Source: Agrypnia vestita
Lineage: Eukaryota > Arthropoda > Insecta > Trichoptera > Phryganeidae
DNA: 64,000 bases
Assembly: GCA_016648135.1 (NCBI GenBank)
Contig: JADDOH010004043.1
Span: 1 to 64,000 of the forward strand
Reading direction: 5' to 3'
The notes under the pieces were generated by a model. That model had not been told where the DNA came from. It saw nothing but the letters and a program-made list of their open reading frames with translations, and did no database searches. The position numbers and the translations under genes are program-made. Below, in pieces: positions 1 to 9,253 of the stretch (the stretch's first letter is position 1; each line of letters starts with the position of its first letter).

Positions 1-260
1 CAGCGACCCACGTGAACGCAGCCAGCGAGCACTGAGCGGTCAGCATGAGTCGTCGCGTCCCCTTCCACCGACGCCAACACCCGAACAGCTTATTGCATTA
101 CCTTCGATCTCGTCGCGTACTTTTCCTAGTTAATAGTAAAGTAACAATTGTAAATTTGTACAATAAACTCGGCGCTAATCGTCTCGACTCTAAATTTTCT
201 CCACTGCCTGCTTACCTTCACACAAAACTCTCAGGGAAATACACCAACACGAGATTATGA
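1..260 (+). other. Moderately GC-rich stretch with AATAAA, possible LTR remnant
   Basis: This stretch is less AT-rich than what follows and carries a poly(A)-type hexamer AATAAA at 162-167. A 71-codon frame starts at 45 but its arginine-rich composition has no recognisable domain. The composition and hexamer would fit the R-U5 part of an LTR cut by the window edge, but no matching second LTR, primer-binding site or gag frame is visible. The assignment is a guess. Confidence 0.2.
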
Positions 261-854
261 CTGAAAAGTCGTACTCTATTTTTTTTCTGAAATGCATTTA
301 ACATAGAAATCACACTTATCCTGAAAGTGGTGATAATAATATGATAAAAATTACTGGTATACAAAGAAATCCGATTATTATCATATGGGATTTGCTATTT
401 TTGATAAATATAACCATTGCAGAGAGGATAAAATTATTACTCCAATTTAAAAATATAGAGGTTTCACTACCAGCTGCGAAAATCTTGTAGTTCACGAGAA
501 AAGACTACATTATGTCTCTAGCACAGTTCATTCAAATAAACGAAGGACTCCCAGATTTTAACATATAGTTATAGAACATTCAAAATTTCTTCTTCAAAAA
601 CAACAAAATAATTTTGTGGTGATATTATTAATATAATTAATAAAATAAACTTAGTTTTCACCACCTTTGTATTGAAAATATCAACATGTTTCAGGACCCC
701 TTCGACGGGATACAATTGTTTACTAACAAAATTAAACTCAAAAATCGAAGTACCTATAGACAATCAAAATATTAAAAAAGTTATATATGAAAAATGAATA
801 ATAATAAAGTACCTACTTAACTTACTTCGATTTTTTAATTAAATTTTTGACAAT
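261..854. other. AT-rich unassigned DNA
   Basis: No gene or complete repeat seen. A short segment at 678-712 resembles the degenerate hammerhead-like motif found also near 5.1, 48.1, 48.4 and 58.8 kb (listed separately). Confidence 0.4.
678..712 (-). repeat. GAAACATGTTGATA-type repeat, hammerhead-like relic
   Basis: On the minus strand the sequence reads a CCCT-like stem strand followed by GAAACATGTTGATA. The same block recurs at 5097-5125, 48127-48182, 48360-48430 and 58838-58875. GAA followed by a self-complementary hexamer (ACATGT) is the arrangement of hammerhead helix III in Penelope-like elements. This copy lacks a recognisable CUGANGA core, so it is at most a relic. Confidence 0.3.
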
Positions 855-1000
855 GTGTGGATGTTCTTACGATGGAGTGATCACTTAAGCCAGCTCATAT
901 AGGTTGTAAAGCCTGGGCTATCGTATAAAAAGACTTCCAAACTCGTTTCCTATATTAATAGCATCGTCTCTGTGAGACTTGTATAATTTATTCTTACTAG
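855..1000 (+). repeat. Interspersed repeat, GTGATCACTTAAGCC family, copy 1
   Basis: The segment contains GTGATCACTTAAGCCAGCTC, then CTATATTAATAGC and GTCTCTGTGAGACTTGTATA. Related copies lie at about 15700-15840 (-), 26545-26690 (+), 27975-28110 (+) and 43640-43815 (-). All share the same order of blocks over about 130 bp. No tRNA head, inverted ends or coding frame is visible, so the class (SINE, LINE UTR or MITE) is unknown. Confidence 0.6.
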
Positions 1001-1959
1001 GATAAAAACTAATTAGTTTCCCATTATCACCTTTTAATGAGAGCTGGTCGAAATGTCCTTCGTCAAGTAACAATTGTGTACTAAACCTATTGATACTACG
1101 CCTACATATTGAGGCTACTTATTCGCTGCACCTCCTTTTAAGGTTTATGCTTTAAGTCAGGGGATCAATCTACATATTTTCTAAAAATAATTGTCAAGCA
1201 TGTATATAAAAAAATTAAAGGTATGCTGCGGTTAATGTTTATTTCGTTAAATGATCATTTTGTACGAATTTGCTCAGAAAATATAAGTTTTTAAAAATGA
1301 GAATATTTGCTGAAATTTATAATTGGCGGATTATTTTTAACTTTTTGTTCTTATCTAAATTGGGTGCTTGTTCTTATCCACAATCGATTTTAATTTGTAA
1401 CACGGTCTTGAAAATGGATGAATGAAACTATGTTTGGTTAATAATAAAAAATATGTAGAGTTTCGCGACCTATTGATCATGATAATGATTAGTAGGTCCC
1501 ATGATCAGCATGTTTCATTAGATTATTCTAATTTATTTGTATTACCTAATTTGTTTAATTGTATTACTTAATACATACCTAATTTATTTATATTATTATA
1601 TGTAGTATGTATCAAGCAATCAAATGTATATTCTTGTCTAATAAACACCGATTTATCGACAAAGAAATGGAAAAGATATGTTATAATAGCCGAATGCTGT
1701 ATTATAATAAATATAAAAAATATCAAACCTCCAAGAAGCTTATCAGCATTATGACTGAAATAGGGTGATTTTTTACAAGGATGTGATTAAATTTTTTATT
1801 GGCACATATTGAGGTACATATTACATTTATTTTATTTTCTTTTTTCTGTTTCGGACAAACGTGAACGTTCACAAAAATATCACATCTCAGTAACGGCGGA
1901 GGAGCTCCACAGGAATGGACAGGACGCGACAGATTTGTTTTAAATTTTAAAAAAATCAA
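1001..1959. other. AT-rich unassigned DNA
   Basis: Nothing recognisable. A segment near 1345-1400 resembles one near 11120-11165 (both contain a TCTAAATTKGGYGC-like core followed by an ATCC-AATCG block), suggesting another old low-copy repeat. Confidence 0.35.
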
Positions 1960-2036
1960 TAAAATGATATTATTATTAAAAATTTTAATATTTAAAGCAT
2001 TAGCTTTGTGGTTAGACATTATAACAGTTTAATATG
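1960..2036 (-). repeat. Repeat shared with 60301-60375
   Basis: The minus strand matches 60301-60375: both contain ACTGTTATAATGTCT followed by CACAAAG-TAATGC and an AT-rich run. Both copies place an ATG in the same spot and read MS-HK-NALNIK, so the block may be the start of an old element frame. The minus frame in this copy stays open to 1723 without a recognised domain. Confidence 0.45.
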
Positions 2037-2039
2037 TAT

Positions 2040-3095
2040 CCTAGAAATAGTAAAATTGTAAATCGCCTCTTTCTAAAAAAATCCCCCAATTTCTTCCTTA
2101 ATTACACGCTCCTATGGTGCTGTAAGCTCTTGAATAAATTTGTTATTATATCACAAAAAAATGTTTGTTTATTATTAATCCAATAACTTTTATTTAATTA
2201 AGCATTTCCGCCGGACCGCTATTGGAGATGAAAGACGATTAAGTAAATATTTTTATTAGTTTCTCTTAATAAAATATTTTGTGTTGCGGGATGAGTTGAA
2301 GATTGTGATTGTTGTGGAAAGACGTGGGATGAATTCAGCGGAGGCAAGTTGTGCGGAAACTGCGGGGGTGGGATCTAATATATATCTCTCTTTCTACATA
2401 ATGTTCATGTTTCTCCGAGACTTATTTAAAGGTCAAAAAACTTTTCATTTTTGAATTGATTAAGTTTATATTACAAACGTAACTTTTTTTCAGTTTTGTT
2501 ACCTGATTAATCTATTTTCTTGGCCGCCGATCTGCGTAATCGTGTACTTGTACATTTAATAGATAAATTATCTCGATGGTAAAATGCTATCTGTCGAATT
2601 TGATTAAAAATTATTTTTTATTATTTCGAAAATTAATGCAAGCTTAGCATTAATTATTTTTTTATAAGTTATCAACAGGTCGGATGACCCTTACAGATAA
2701 ACATATGAGCTATAATTAATTGTACAATTTAAGATATTTAAATACATGTTACCAACTAGCTAACCAATGTATTATAACTAATTATGTTGTAAAGTGAGTT
2801 TCAATATAGCCAATTAACTTTAAATAAATAATTCAATAAAATAATTCATTTTCGCACTGTTCGCTACAGAACTCCTAGGATTGTCGCGTGTCACGTGATT
2901 TAACTTCATAGGTCTCCAAACTCGGTTGGTTTTTCTCAATTGAATAAGTAAATAAATAAAGTATTTTTATCACCATTGCAAACATATATATATAGTAACT
3001 TTTGTTTTAATTATTTTACAGTGTTTCTAAATTCATAACTATAAAACTTGTATATCTTTTAATGTGTTTGTATTATAGATATACATTAAGAAATT
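2040..3095. other. AT-rich unassigned DNA
   Basis: No gene, inverted-repeat element or RNA gene recognised. Base composition is typical of the window's intergenic background. Confidence 0.4.
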
Positions 3096-3106
3096 CTCTA
3101 CGTAAC

Positions 3107-3335
3107 TATGTCCGTCACTAACGCTGCCAGATGGAGTAATGATGAATTAAAAATAGGATATTCGAAGCAATAAAAATAATGGTGAAATAAAAAATAAATG
3201 CTTAATTTTAAATATTTAACAACGTCTGTCACTGACGCTACCAGAAATCGCAAATAATGATGCAATATAAAAATAAAATTATAATTCATAATTTTATATA
3301 TTTAACATTGTCTATCACTAACGCTACCAAGACGC
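3107..3335 (+). repeat. Three-copy local tandem repeat
   Basis: A block like GTCYRTCACTRACGCTRCCA occurs at about 3109, 3225 and 3310, separated by AT-rich spacers that also resemble each other (AATATTTAACA before the second and third). It looks like a degenerate tandem array with units of roughly 85-115 bp. No coding potential seen. Confidence 0.6.
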
Positions 3336-3529
3336 AACGCTACGCTAGATGGCACTTAACTCGCGGCTAAAATATAATATAGGTATTAATAAAAATAAAG
3401 ATTTAGCAGTATGAGCGAAAATGGAAGGGATCACCGTATCCTGCTTACTATACGCAGGTCATGCAATAAGACGACTCTAATACTGCTTTACAGTGCACAC
3501 AATATATACAAAAATATACATATATAAAT

Positions 3530-4223
3530 AAATAAGAGAAATACAAAAAAGTGCATGGTGGCTATAATGTCCAATATGGGCATGGAGAGTGAACTTCTGA
3601 TGAATGTAGGCAAATCGAAAGTGATGGTGTAATAATAGGTAGGTAATGAATTGTTATATTGTTCTTGCGTGAACGAGTTTGTGTATTTGGAAGTATTTTT
3701 AGTAGAGATGGCAAGACCTAGAACAATTTCGAAAGAAGATTGACTGCGAGAAACAAAGTAAATGGTGCTATGAATGCAATTATAGCCAATAAAAATCTGT
3801 CAAAAGAAGCAACACTAGCGGTATAAAATGGAATTCTGGTGCCAACTTTGATGCATGAAAGTGATATCTGAAATTGGCAAATAATAAAGAAAGTAAATTG
3901 AATGCGGTAGAAATGCAGTTGCTTAGATGTATGTGTAAAAAATCTTTATACGAATATGTGTACGGAGAATGAACGAATTAGAAGCGAATTTATTTCTGAA
4001 TGTAGCGTAACAGATAGAATAAGGAAAGGACCGTTTAGATGGTTTGACCATGTGGAACGGATGAGCGAAGAAAGCATGGTATAGAAAATTTATGAGGCAA
4101 GAGTTGAAGGCAACAGAAACAGAGGGCATCCGAGGAAGACCTAAAAAGACCAGATTAATCAAATATTGGCAAATGGCTCTGTTAGAAACTTCAACAACCA
4201 AAAGGCGTGCATGAGAAGATGTA
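3530..4223 (+). pseudogene. LINE reverse-transcriptase C-terminal remnant, 5' part
   Basis: This is a decayed non-LTR retrotransposon 3' end. Scattered plus-strand frames read LLMNVGKSKVMV, then NEFVYLEV, further on RCMCKK, and FRWFDHVERMSEESM near 4035-4080, followed by a basic region and QINQILANGSVRNFNNQKACMRRC. This order (RT thumb, W-F-GHVERM motif, basic tail, ACMRRC) matches the related pieces at 21.9 kb (+) and 36.0-36.4 kb (-). Frameshifts and stops are frequent, so it is not expressed as a protein. The copy is cut at 4223 by a TTAA-flanked insertion and resumes at 4976. Confidence 0.7.
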
Positions 4224-4227
4224 TTAA

Positions 4228-4971
4228 CCCTTTTAGTGCCATAAATATTTTGTCAAAATATGCTAAAAATGCCAGTAAAAAGTGCATTTTCATAAATAAT
4301 TTATATAAACACCAAAACCACTAACCATTTCTGTTACAAAACACTAATTTTCATAATTTTTTCAACATTCTCTTCAGAAGATTTTAAACTATGAATAAAA
4401 ACACAGAAATTGAATACTACATATTTATTGACAAGAAAATTACAGAATAATATATATATATATATATATATATAGATATATAACGATATAGATCTATATA
4501 GTAATATATATAATATCATATAATAATATATATAATATATATATATATATCACTCCCGCTATTGCAGTTTTCGAATTGTTCTGTCATTTCAACATCCATA
4601 TCGGAACTTTCCCTCGTGTTCGACATTTTGAAATCAAATTTAGGATTATAGAAATAAATAATAATAACAGTGCTTTTAGAAAAAAAGCGTGATTGAAAAA
4701 AGTTAGAACGCACTGATGCACGCCAAATGTGAACTGTCGAAACGAGCGCTACGGCGATGCTGGCATTTTTCGCACACCTACCTATGAGCGTAGAAAAAAG
4801 TGTGATTGAAGTAAGTTAGAACGCAATTTAATGAATAAAACTATGAACGCGGGAACACGACCGTCACTGACGCGCGCCAAAAGTGAGCTGTCGAAACGAG
4901 CGCTATCGCGACGCTGGCATTTTACGCACACCGACCTACGAGCGCCATGGCGCTCGTCGGCACTATAAGGG
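4228..4971. mobile_element. piggyBac-type MITE, TTAA-flanked, nested in a LINE
   Basis: The ends are CCCTTTTAGTGCC (4228-4240) and GGCACTATAAGGG (4959-4971), imperfect inverted repeats directly flanked by TTAA at 4224-4227 and 4972-4975. A CCCTTT..TGCC terminus with TTAA duplication is the hallmark of the piggyBac superfamily. The 744-bp body has no full transposase; a minus-strand frame starting near 4628 begins MSNTRESSDMDVEMTE and is acidic, as piggyBac N-termini often are, but it runs into a TA microsatellite. The right third is an internal direct duplication (about 4688-4795 and 4799-4945) sharing AGCTGTCGAAACGAGCGCTA-like sequence. Removing the insertion restores continuity of the flanking LINE. 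Confidence 0.85.
4449..4552. repeat. TA/GATATA microsatellite inside the piggyBac-type MITE
   Basis: Long runs of TA with occasional GATA interruptions, lying between the two halves of the MITE body. Confidence 0.9.
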
Positions 4972-4975
4972 TTAA

Positions 4976-5062
4976 AGTGTACGAATCAAAAGCAGTATAC
5001 TATGACAGAAAGATGTAGCGTTCTATCCTCTCTGCCAACCACTTTGGGAAACAGTAAAAAAA
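4976..5062 (+). pseudogene. LINE C-terminal remnant, 3' part after nested insertion
   Basis: The frame continues the LINE interrupted at 4223: a degraded VYESKAVYYDRKM, then CSVLSSLPTTLGNS. It corresponds to the DRGLWRSILSAYPAEKQ end of the copy at 22260-22330. The segment ends in GGGAAACAG, the same terminal block as the 36.0 kb copy, followed by A-rich sequence. Confidence 0.65.
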
Positions 5063-5067
5063 TGATA

Positions 5068-5125
5068 ACACTTTGTATAAAGCCACTATTTATTGAATTA
5101 TCAACATGTTTCGGGGCCAGTTTAT
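5068..5125 (-). repeat. GAAACATGTTGATA-type repeat, hammerhead-like relic
   Basis: The plus strand shares AACACTTTGTATAAA and TTATCAACATGTTTC with 58805-58875 at the same spacing. Read on the minus strand it has GGCGATGA, a spacer, CCCCGAAACATGTTGATAA. This resembles a hammerhead core with U4 changed to C and a self-complementary helix III, as expected of an old Penelope-like terminal repeat. Confidence 0.4.
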
Positions 5126-5139
5126 AGACATGATTTTTC

Positions 5140-5520
5140 ATCGCCTGGTCCGAATCACTCAAATTTTTCCTCCCCCAACACGTGAACGAGTGAGGAACAA
5201 AGCCTCCACAGTGGCTGAATAGCAATACTGGCTTTCTGGGTAAACCCTGTCAGCGCTCGTCTGTTCCGCCCCGGAGCGGGTCCGGCCAGCATCTCTGCTC
5301 TCAATACGAGCAAAAATTGCTTTTTCTCTTCCCATCCCATATTTATGCCACCGCTTCTTTCCTTCCCCCGCGCGCATTCTTATTCCCAGGCCGGTTCCAA
5401 ATGGAATAGATATTAAAAAGTTTTGTCGACGCGCCGTTCGTCTCATTTTTTCCCGCTGCCGTGTCCGTGTTGCATCCCCCTCGCATCTTGTAAGAATGGT
5501 CGGGACGGCCAACTCGGATG
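5140..5520. other. GC-rich island, apparently single copy
   Basis: Strongly GC-richer than its surroundings, with no matching copy elsewhere in the window and no splice-bounded frame I trust. Frames of 61-117 codons cross it on the minus strand but overlap each other and show no domain. Candidate regulatory or conserved noncoding DNA; that is inference from composition only. Confidence 0.4.
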
Positions 5521-5883
5521 GGCTAATTTGAATTTACAAGTTTTCCAGGGAAAAAATACATTCGAGCGTTTTCTAGGTTTGTAAGTTTCCCTCAGTTCGC
5601 TTGCAGGTTTGCAAACACAAAGGTACGAAAGTTGAAACCGCTCCCCCCTTTACATTAATTTCTTTTGTTGGTACAACTCTGACAAGGAAATGTTCCCGTC
5701 GTGATTGAATACAAAATAATGCTACTCTTTAGTGCTTGCTTTTCGGTTTGCGTAAATTCTTTATGCATTTTAAATTTGCCTATATTGAAAATGGATAATT
5801 GTGAAACTTTGTTTGAACTAAGGATTAAAGGTTTGTATTACGGTCGTTTGAGATATTTAGGTATTGAAACAAACGGATATTTT

Positions 5884-6127
5884 ATACGAACCGTATGGAT
5901 GTGTAGAGATTCGATTCTTGACGTTTCGCTGGAATCGTATTAGAGCATCTTCAGGAGAGTGCCCTCTTGTTCTTGTCATCACTACGTCTTTGACCCCCTC
6001 GGCAATAGGGCACTTTCTTGAAGACGATGTGATACGAATCCAACGTTGAGAATCATCGACTCTAGCATCTAGAACTAGCGAGAGAAGCGCCAAGAATCGA
6101 ATCTTTACACATCCATTCGGTTCGTAT
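5884..6127. mobile_element. Foldback MITE, about 244 bp
   Basis: Starts ATACGAACCGTATGGATGTG and ends with the near-complement CACATCCATTCGGTTCGTAT. The arms stay complementary through GATTCGATTCTTG and further in through ATCGTATTAGAGCATCTTC / GAAGACGATGTGATACGAA, so almost the entire element folds on itself. Frames on both strands across it are mirror artefacts. Confidence 0.8.
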
Positions 6128-6461
6128 GCCTTCGCCTTTTTTTTTCAATACTTTTGATACTTCGATATATTTACGCGATCTGAGTTTAATTTTGTTTTAC
6201 ATATTATTTTACTCGAGTTTTAAAAGTGGCAGAACATCTAATCTAGAAGTGAAGTATTGAAATGGTTGTTATAATATTTTAATTCTCAGAGAATTGAAAA
6301 TGAATAATAATCATTTCAAAATTCTAGTAGAACAATATATAATATATATATTATTAAACTCAAGGAGGGTAAACAAAATTTTATAAACATCCATTTTAAT
6401 GAGCATAATGAGTTATCACTTAAAATGAGACTTCGATTCCAGTATTAATACAAATGTATTA

Positions 6462-7106
6462 TACAGGGTTATTTGTAAAAACATTAACAGCGAGTAATTT
6501 GTTGGTCTTGTGGTTAGGACTCTCGCCTCGTGATCCAAAGGTCGCAGATTCAAATCTCACTCCAGACAAGCAAGTGAGTCCTATTTTCATAGCACAAGCG
6601 TTTAGCTTAATTTGAAAATAGTAAGAATATTGAACATATTGAATATTGAATATACACGAATTCCGTGTTCGCATCTCTATTTAAAAAAAAAAAAATAATA
6701 ACCTCGCAGGACTATACTCCTGCCTTGATTATGAGTCGAAAATTTTCAAGCTATCAAGACCTAGTTATGGAGATATGCGACATCAAATTTTGCATTTTTT
6801 TTCAATATTTCTGACTTATTTTTTGTAAAACGTTGGACTATCATTACAGTAACTAATATCAATTACGAAAAATTCATTCGTTTCAAAACAAGTTAAATGA
6901 AATGATTAAAACCCTGAAAAATTCCAATTGGAATGTTTTCCAATTGGAATTCGAGGGTTTTTATTGAAAAAAAAAATGCAAACTTTGATGTCGCATATCT
7001 CCTTAACTATTGATATTAGATCATAATAGCTTGAACATTTTCGACTCATAATCAAGGCAGGAGTGTGGTCCTGCGAGGTTTTAAATGTTTTCCAAATAAC
7101 CCTGTA
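6462..7106. mobile_element. MITE with TACAGGGTTATTTG ends, carrying a SINE
   Basis: Outer ends TACAGGGTTATTTG and CCAAATAACCCTGTA are inverted, flanked by TA on both sides. The subterminal arms (6699-6755 and 7025-7080) are also complementary, reading CCTCGCAGGACTATACTCC / GTGTGGTCCTGCGAGG. Inside, GGAGATATGCGACATCAAA and its inverse TTTGATGTCGCATATCTCC repeat a motif shared with the MITEs at 33420 and 39186. The left arm is split by a SINE at about 6489-6697. No transposase, so non-autonomous; TA target fits Tc1/mariner-type mobilisation. Confidence 0.8.
6489..6697 (+). mobile_element. tRNA-derived SINE, family A, nested in MITE
   Basis: The head GTTGGTCTTGTGGTTAGGAC is an A-box-like region and GGTCGCAGATTCAAATC is a B-box-like region. 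The body continues through a TTTTCATAGCACAAGCGTTT block to a 3' end CCGTGTTCGCATCTCTATTT and an A-run (6682-6695). The same head-body-tail order is seen inverted at 29432-29612, and tails recur at 28878-29032 and 47778-47915. SINEs are RNA polymerase III transcribed and depend on a partner LINE. Confidence 0.8.
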
Positions 7107-7873
7107 TATTTAACCCTGTAATTTTAGTCTATGCTCGCATGCACGCTGAATGCTATAGATTAAGCAGTAGAGTAAGAGATAGTCCTCGTATTGATTATGC
7201 ATCTTCCTCGCCCAATGCTCAGAATGGACCGTAACAAATAGAAAGCCATTCCTTTTCGTGAAAAACATCGTCTTAACCGAGTTTTAATAATAAAAGTTTT
7301 TCGGGCCGTGAAATACTTATCATGACGCCATACAAGTACATGAAATGCTTATCGGATAACATTTCAACTCTCGGAGAATTGAGAATAAATAATAATCATC
7401 GACTGTTTTAAAAGTCACATGGTCAATTCCTAAATGATTAATTGTATTATTTTTCATTTTTCATTTGTTCAGAAAATGTATCAATGTATACAATGAATAA
7501 TTATCGATATTTCGTTTAAAATATTCTCAAGTTTTTGCGGTAACTTAGACCTTTTAAATTTTTTGATATTGCATATTCCCACTGCGGAGTTCTGCATCAG
7601 TCTTTTCCTAATGATGGACCCCACTGAAACGCAGGTCTATAGTTCTAACATACAACACAAAATAGCGCAGAAAATTCTAACCAGGAGTATTTTTTGTCAT
7701 TATTTAAAGTTATTTATTTATTTATACATATATGATTCAAAGCCTTTAACAATACAAATAATACGTACGTCAGTAATAACAAGGTAGGAACAACTTTAAA
7801 AAATAATTAAAAATTCACTTTAGACCAAAAGAAAATAGGAAAAACACAAATATTTAAATTAATTTTTAAAAAA
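7107..7873. other. AT-rich unassigned DNA
   Basis: No gene recognised. A 74-codon plus-strand frame from 7563 has no domain and low-complexity composition. TTTATTTATTTATAC near 7712 resembles the tail of an inverted retroelement 3' end. Confidence 0.35.
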
Positions 7874-8512
7874 AGTAACCCATAAAAACCAAGTTTTTAC
7901 AATACTCCCTTTCTCATTTTTGGGTTACGTGTCTACCATAAGCATCAGAATCTCCATATAATTTACTGAATTGTATGAAAAAATCATTAAAAATTTGAAA
8001 AATCAAAAATTATACTATAATTTTTTTTTTTTAACGAAAATTTGATAGATCTTCTTGATCGTCGCCACGAGTCTACTTGCAAAGTTTCAGCTCGATTGGA
8101 TCACGGGAAAAGAGTTAAAAATCGATCCAAAGTTTTTTCGTCAGACAAGCAGACAAACAGACGCCACTAGTTAAAAGAAAGGAAGTAAAAAAACTAACCC
8201 ATAAAAACAAAGTTTCTATTATACTCCCTTTCTCATTTACTAGTGGAAATTGGTTTGGCGCTTAACCTACGCTTTGGGCTTCGGTCGGGTGACGCTACGA
8301 AGGGGAGTAATAAAAAAATTCCAAAAATTCAAAATAATGCTATAATTATAATTTTTTCTAAAGAAATTTTGAAAGATCTTCTCGATTGTCGCCACGAGTC
8401 TACTTGCAAAGTTTCAGCTGGATTGGATTACGGGAAAAGGGTTAAAAATCGATCCAAAATTTTTTCGTCAAGCAAGCAGATGCCACGAGTTAAAAGAAAG
8501 GATGTAAAAAGG
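7874..8512 (+). repeat. Two tandem copies of a roughly 320-bp repeat
   Basis: Copy 1 (about 7874-8193) and copy 2 (about 8194-8512) share, in order, TAACCCATAAAAACMAAGTT, ACTCCCTTTCTCATTT, CGTCGCCACGAGTCTACTTG-like sequence, AAAATCGATCCAAA, and GCCACKAGTTAAAAGAAAGG. Copy 2 has its own middle segment (CTTAACCTACGCTTTGGGC). The CAAACAGACGCC block resembles 3' regions of insect mobile elements, but class is not established. A 115-codon frame over copy 2 is not supported by copy 1. Confidence 0.8.
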
Positions 8513-8746
8513 ACTACGATCATAATGAGTCATGCACAACAGCTTCTTCTTTTTCTTCTCACTGTTGAGGTCAGCTCTCCTCGTACTTAGGTTGTACGTT
8601 CTTCTGTCTTAGATAACGTCACCCAATCTGTGTCTCACATTTGAGTCAAGCACAACTGCATTAACAATATTAGATTTTTACCAAATACTAACATACTATC
8701 GTGTCTCTGAATTCTGTAGAGTTGGCGAGTTATATTCGGCACTGGT
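8513..8746. other. Unassigned DNA
   Basis: Nothing recognised between the tandem duplication and the AT microsatellite that precedes the hairpin. Confidence 0.3.
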
Positions 8747-8747
8747 A

Positions 8748-8771
8748 ATCAATATATATATATATATATAA
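8748..8771. repeat. (AT)n microsatellite
   Basis: Uninterrupted TA/AT run immediately upstream of the perfect hairpin. Confidence 0.95.
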
Positions 8772-8791
8772 AGGGAAACCATCCGCCATAA

Positions 8792-8847
8792 AAGGGCTAT
8801 CCGCCACCATGACCACCTACCGGTGGTCATGGTGGCGGATAGCCCTT
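8792..8847. repeat. Perfect 26-bp-arm hairpin
   Basis: Arms 8792-8817 and 8822-8847 are exact reverse complements with a 4-base loop (TACC). The arm includes GGGCTATCCGCCACCATGAC. Upstream 8781-8791 partly repeats ATCCGCCATAAAAGG. The arms are more GC-rich than the surroundings. Such a perfect stem points to a recent foldback event or a structural element; it also lies about 160 bp before the heat-shock-element array. Confidence 0.9.
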
Positions 8848-9006
8848 GGTGTCACATCGAAAATATATGAGTTTGGTGGGGGTGGCTGTGCGTGGGTGGG
8901 AGTGGGTGACGAAAATGTGCTTTCTAGCACATTGTTTTGTTATGGAAAGGCCGCAAATGCTTCAGATTGTTTCAAAGTAGGCGCGCCGACTGTGTTGGTG
9001 AGTCTA

Positions 9007-9191
9007 GAAGGTTCCGGAAAAACCTGCTCTAGAAAGTTCTGGAAGGAGAAGGTTCTAGAAAATTCCCTAAAGTTCCATAAGTTTCTAAACTGAGTGGCGA
9101 AATGTGTCGGTGTGTTTAGAAGGTTCCTGTACATTCAATAAATTTCTTGAAAGTTCTGGAAAGAGAATGTTCTAGATGATTCGCGAAGTTC
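9007..9191. promoter_or_regulatory. Dense heat-shock element (HSF-binding) array
   Basis: Heat-shock factor binds alternating nGAAn/nTTCn units in 5-bp steps. Here GAA/TTC cores sit at 9007, 9012, 9017; 9032, 9037, 9042; 9048, 9053, 9058, 9063; then 9119, 9124; 9144, 9149, 9154, 9159; 9165, 9170; 9180, 9185. That is about twenty units in 185 bp, including runs of three and four perfectly phased units. The array lies just inside a Helitron-type 3' end at 9253. Whether HSF binds it is inference. Confidence 0.7.
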
Positions 9192-9214
9192 TATGACGAT
9201 CCAAACAATGTACT

Positions 9215-9253
9215 AAAAATCAACGCGTGCGAAGCCGCGCGGGCACAGCTAGT
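9215..9253 (+). mobile_element. Helitron-type 3' terminus
   Basis: The sequence CGTGCGAAGCCGCGCGGGCA forms a short GC-rich hairpin, followed by CAG and CTAGT (9249-9253) with A after it. Helitrons end in CTRR or, in many insect families, CTAGT preceded by a hairpin, and insert without target duplication. The 5' end is not identified; the hairpin and heat-shock-element array upstream probably belong to this non-autonomous element. Confidence 0.65.

Noticed and set aside
3345..3356. CTAGATGGC-type sites here, at 21537 and at 41590 as insulator (CTCF) sites
   Set aside because: The match is short and partial, and the surrounding DNA at these places is repeat-like; not enough to call binding sites.
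4441..4552. CRISPR or other spaced repeat array
   Set aside because: Simple TA-rich microsatellite without unique spacers; the window is eukaryotic.
5159..5512. 117-codon minus-strand frame in the GC-rich island
   Set aside because: Overlaps two other frames, arginine-rich from GC composition, no domain or splice context.
5701..5943. 80-codon plus-strand frame with a hydrophobic N-terminus resembling a secreted peptide
   Set aside because: Its second half runs into a foldback MITE, and no splice or poly(A) context supports it.
8809..9093. 94-codon frame across the hairpin and heat-shock-element array
   Set aside because: Glycine-rich text from repeats; an antisense frame also exists and the DNA signal is better explained by phased GAA/TTC units.
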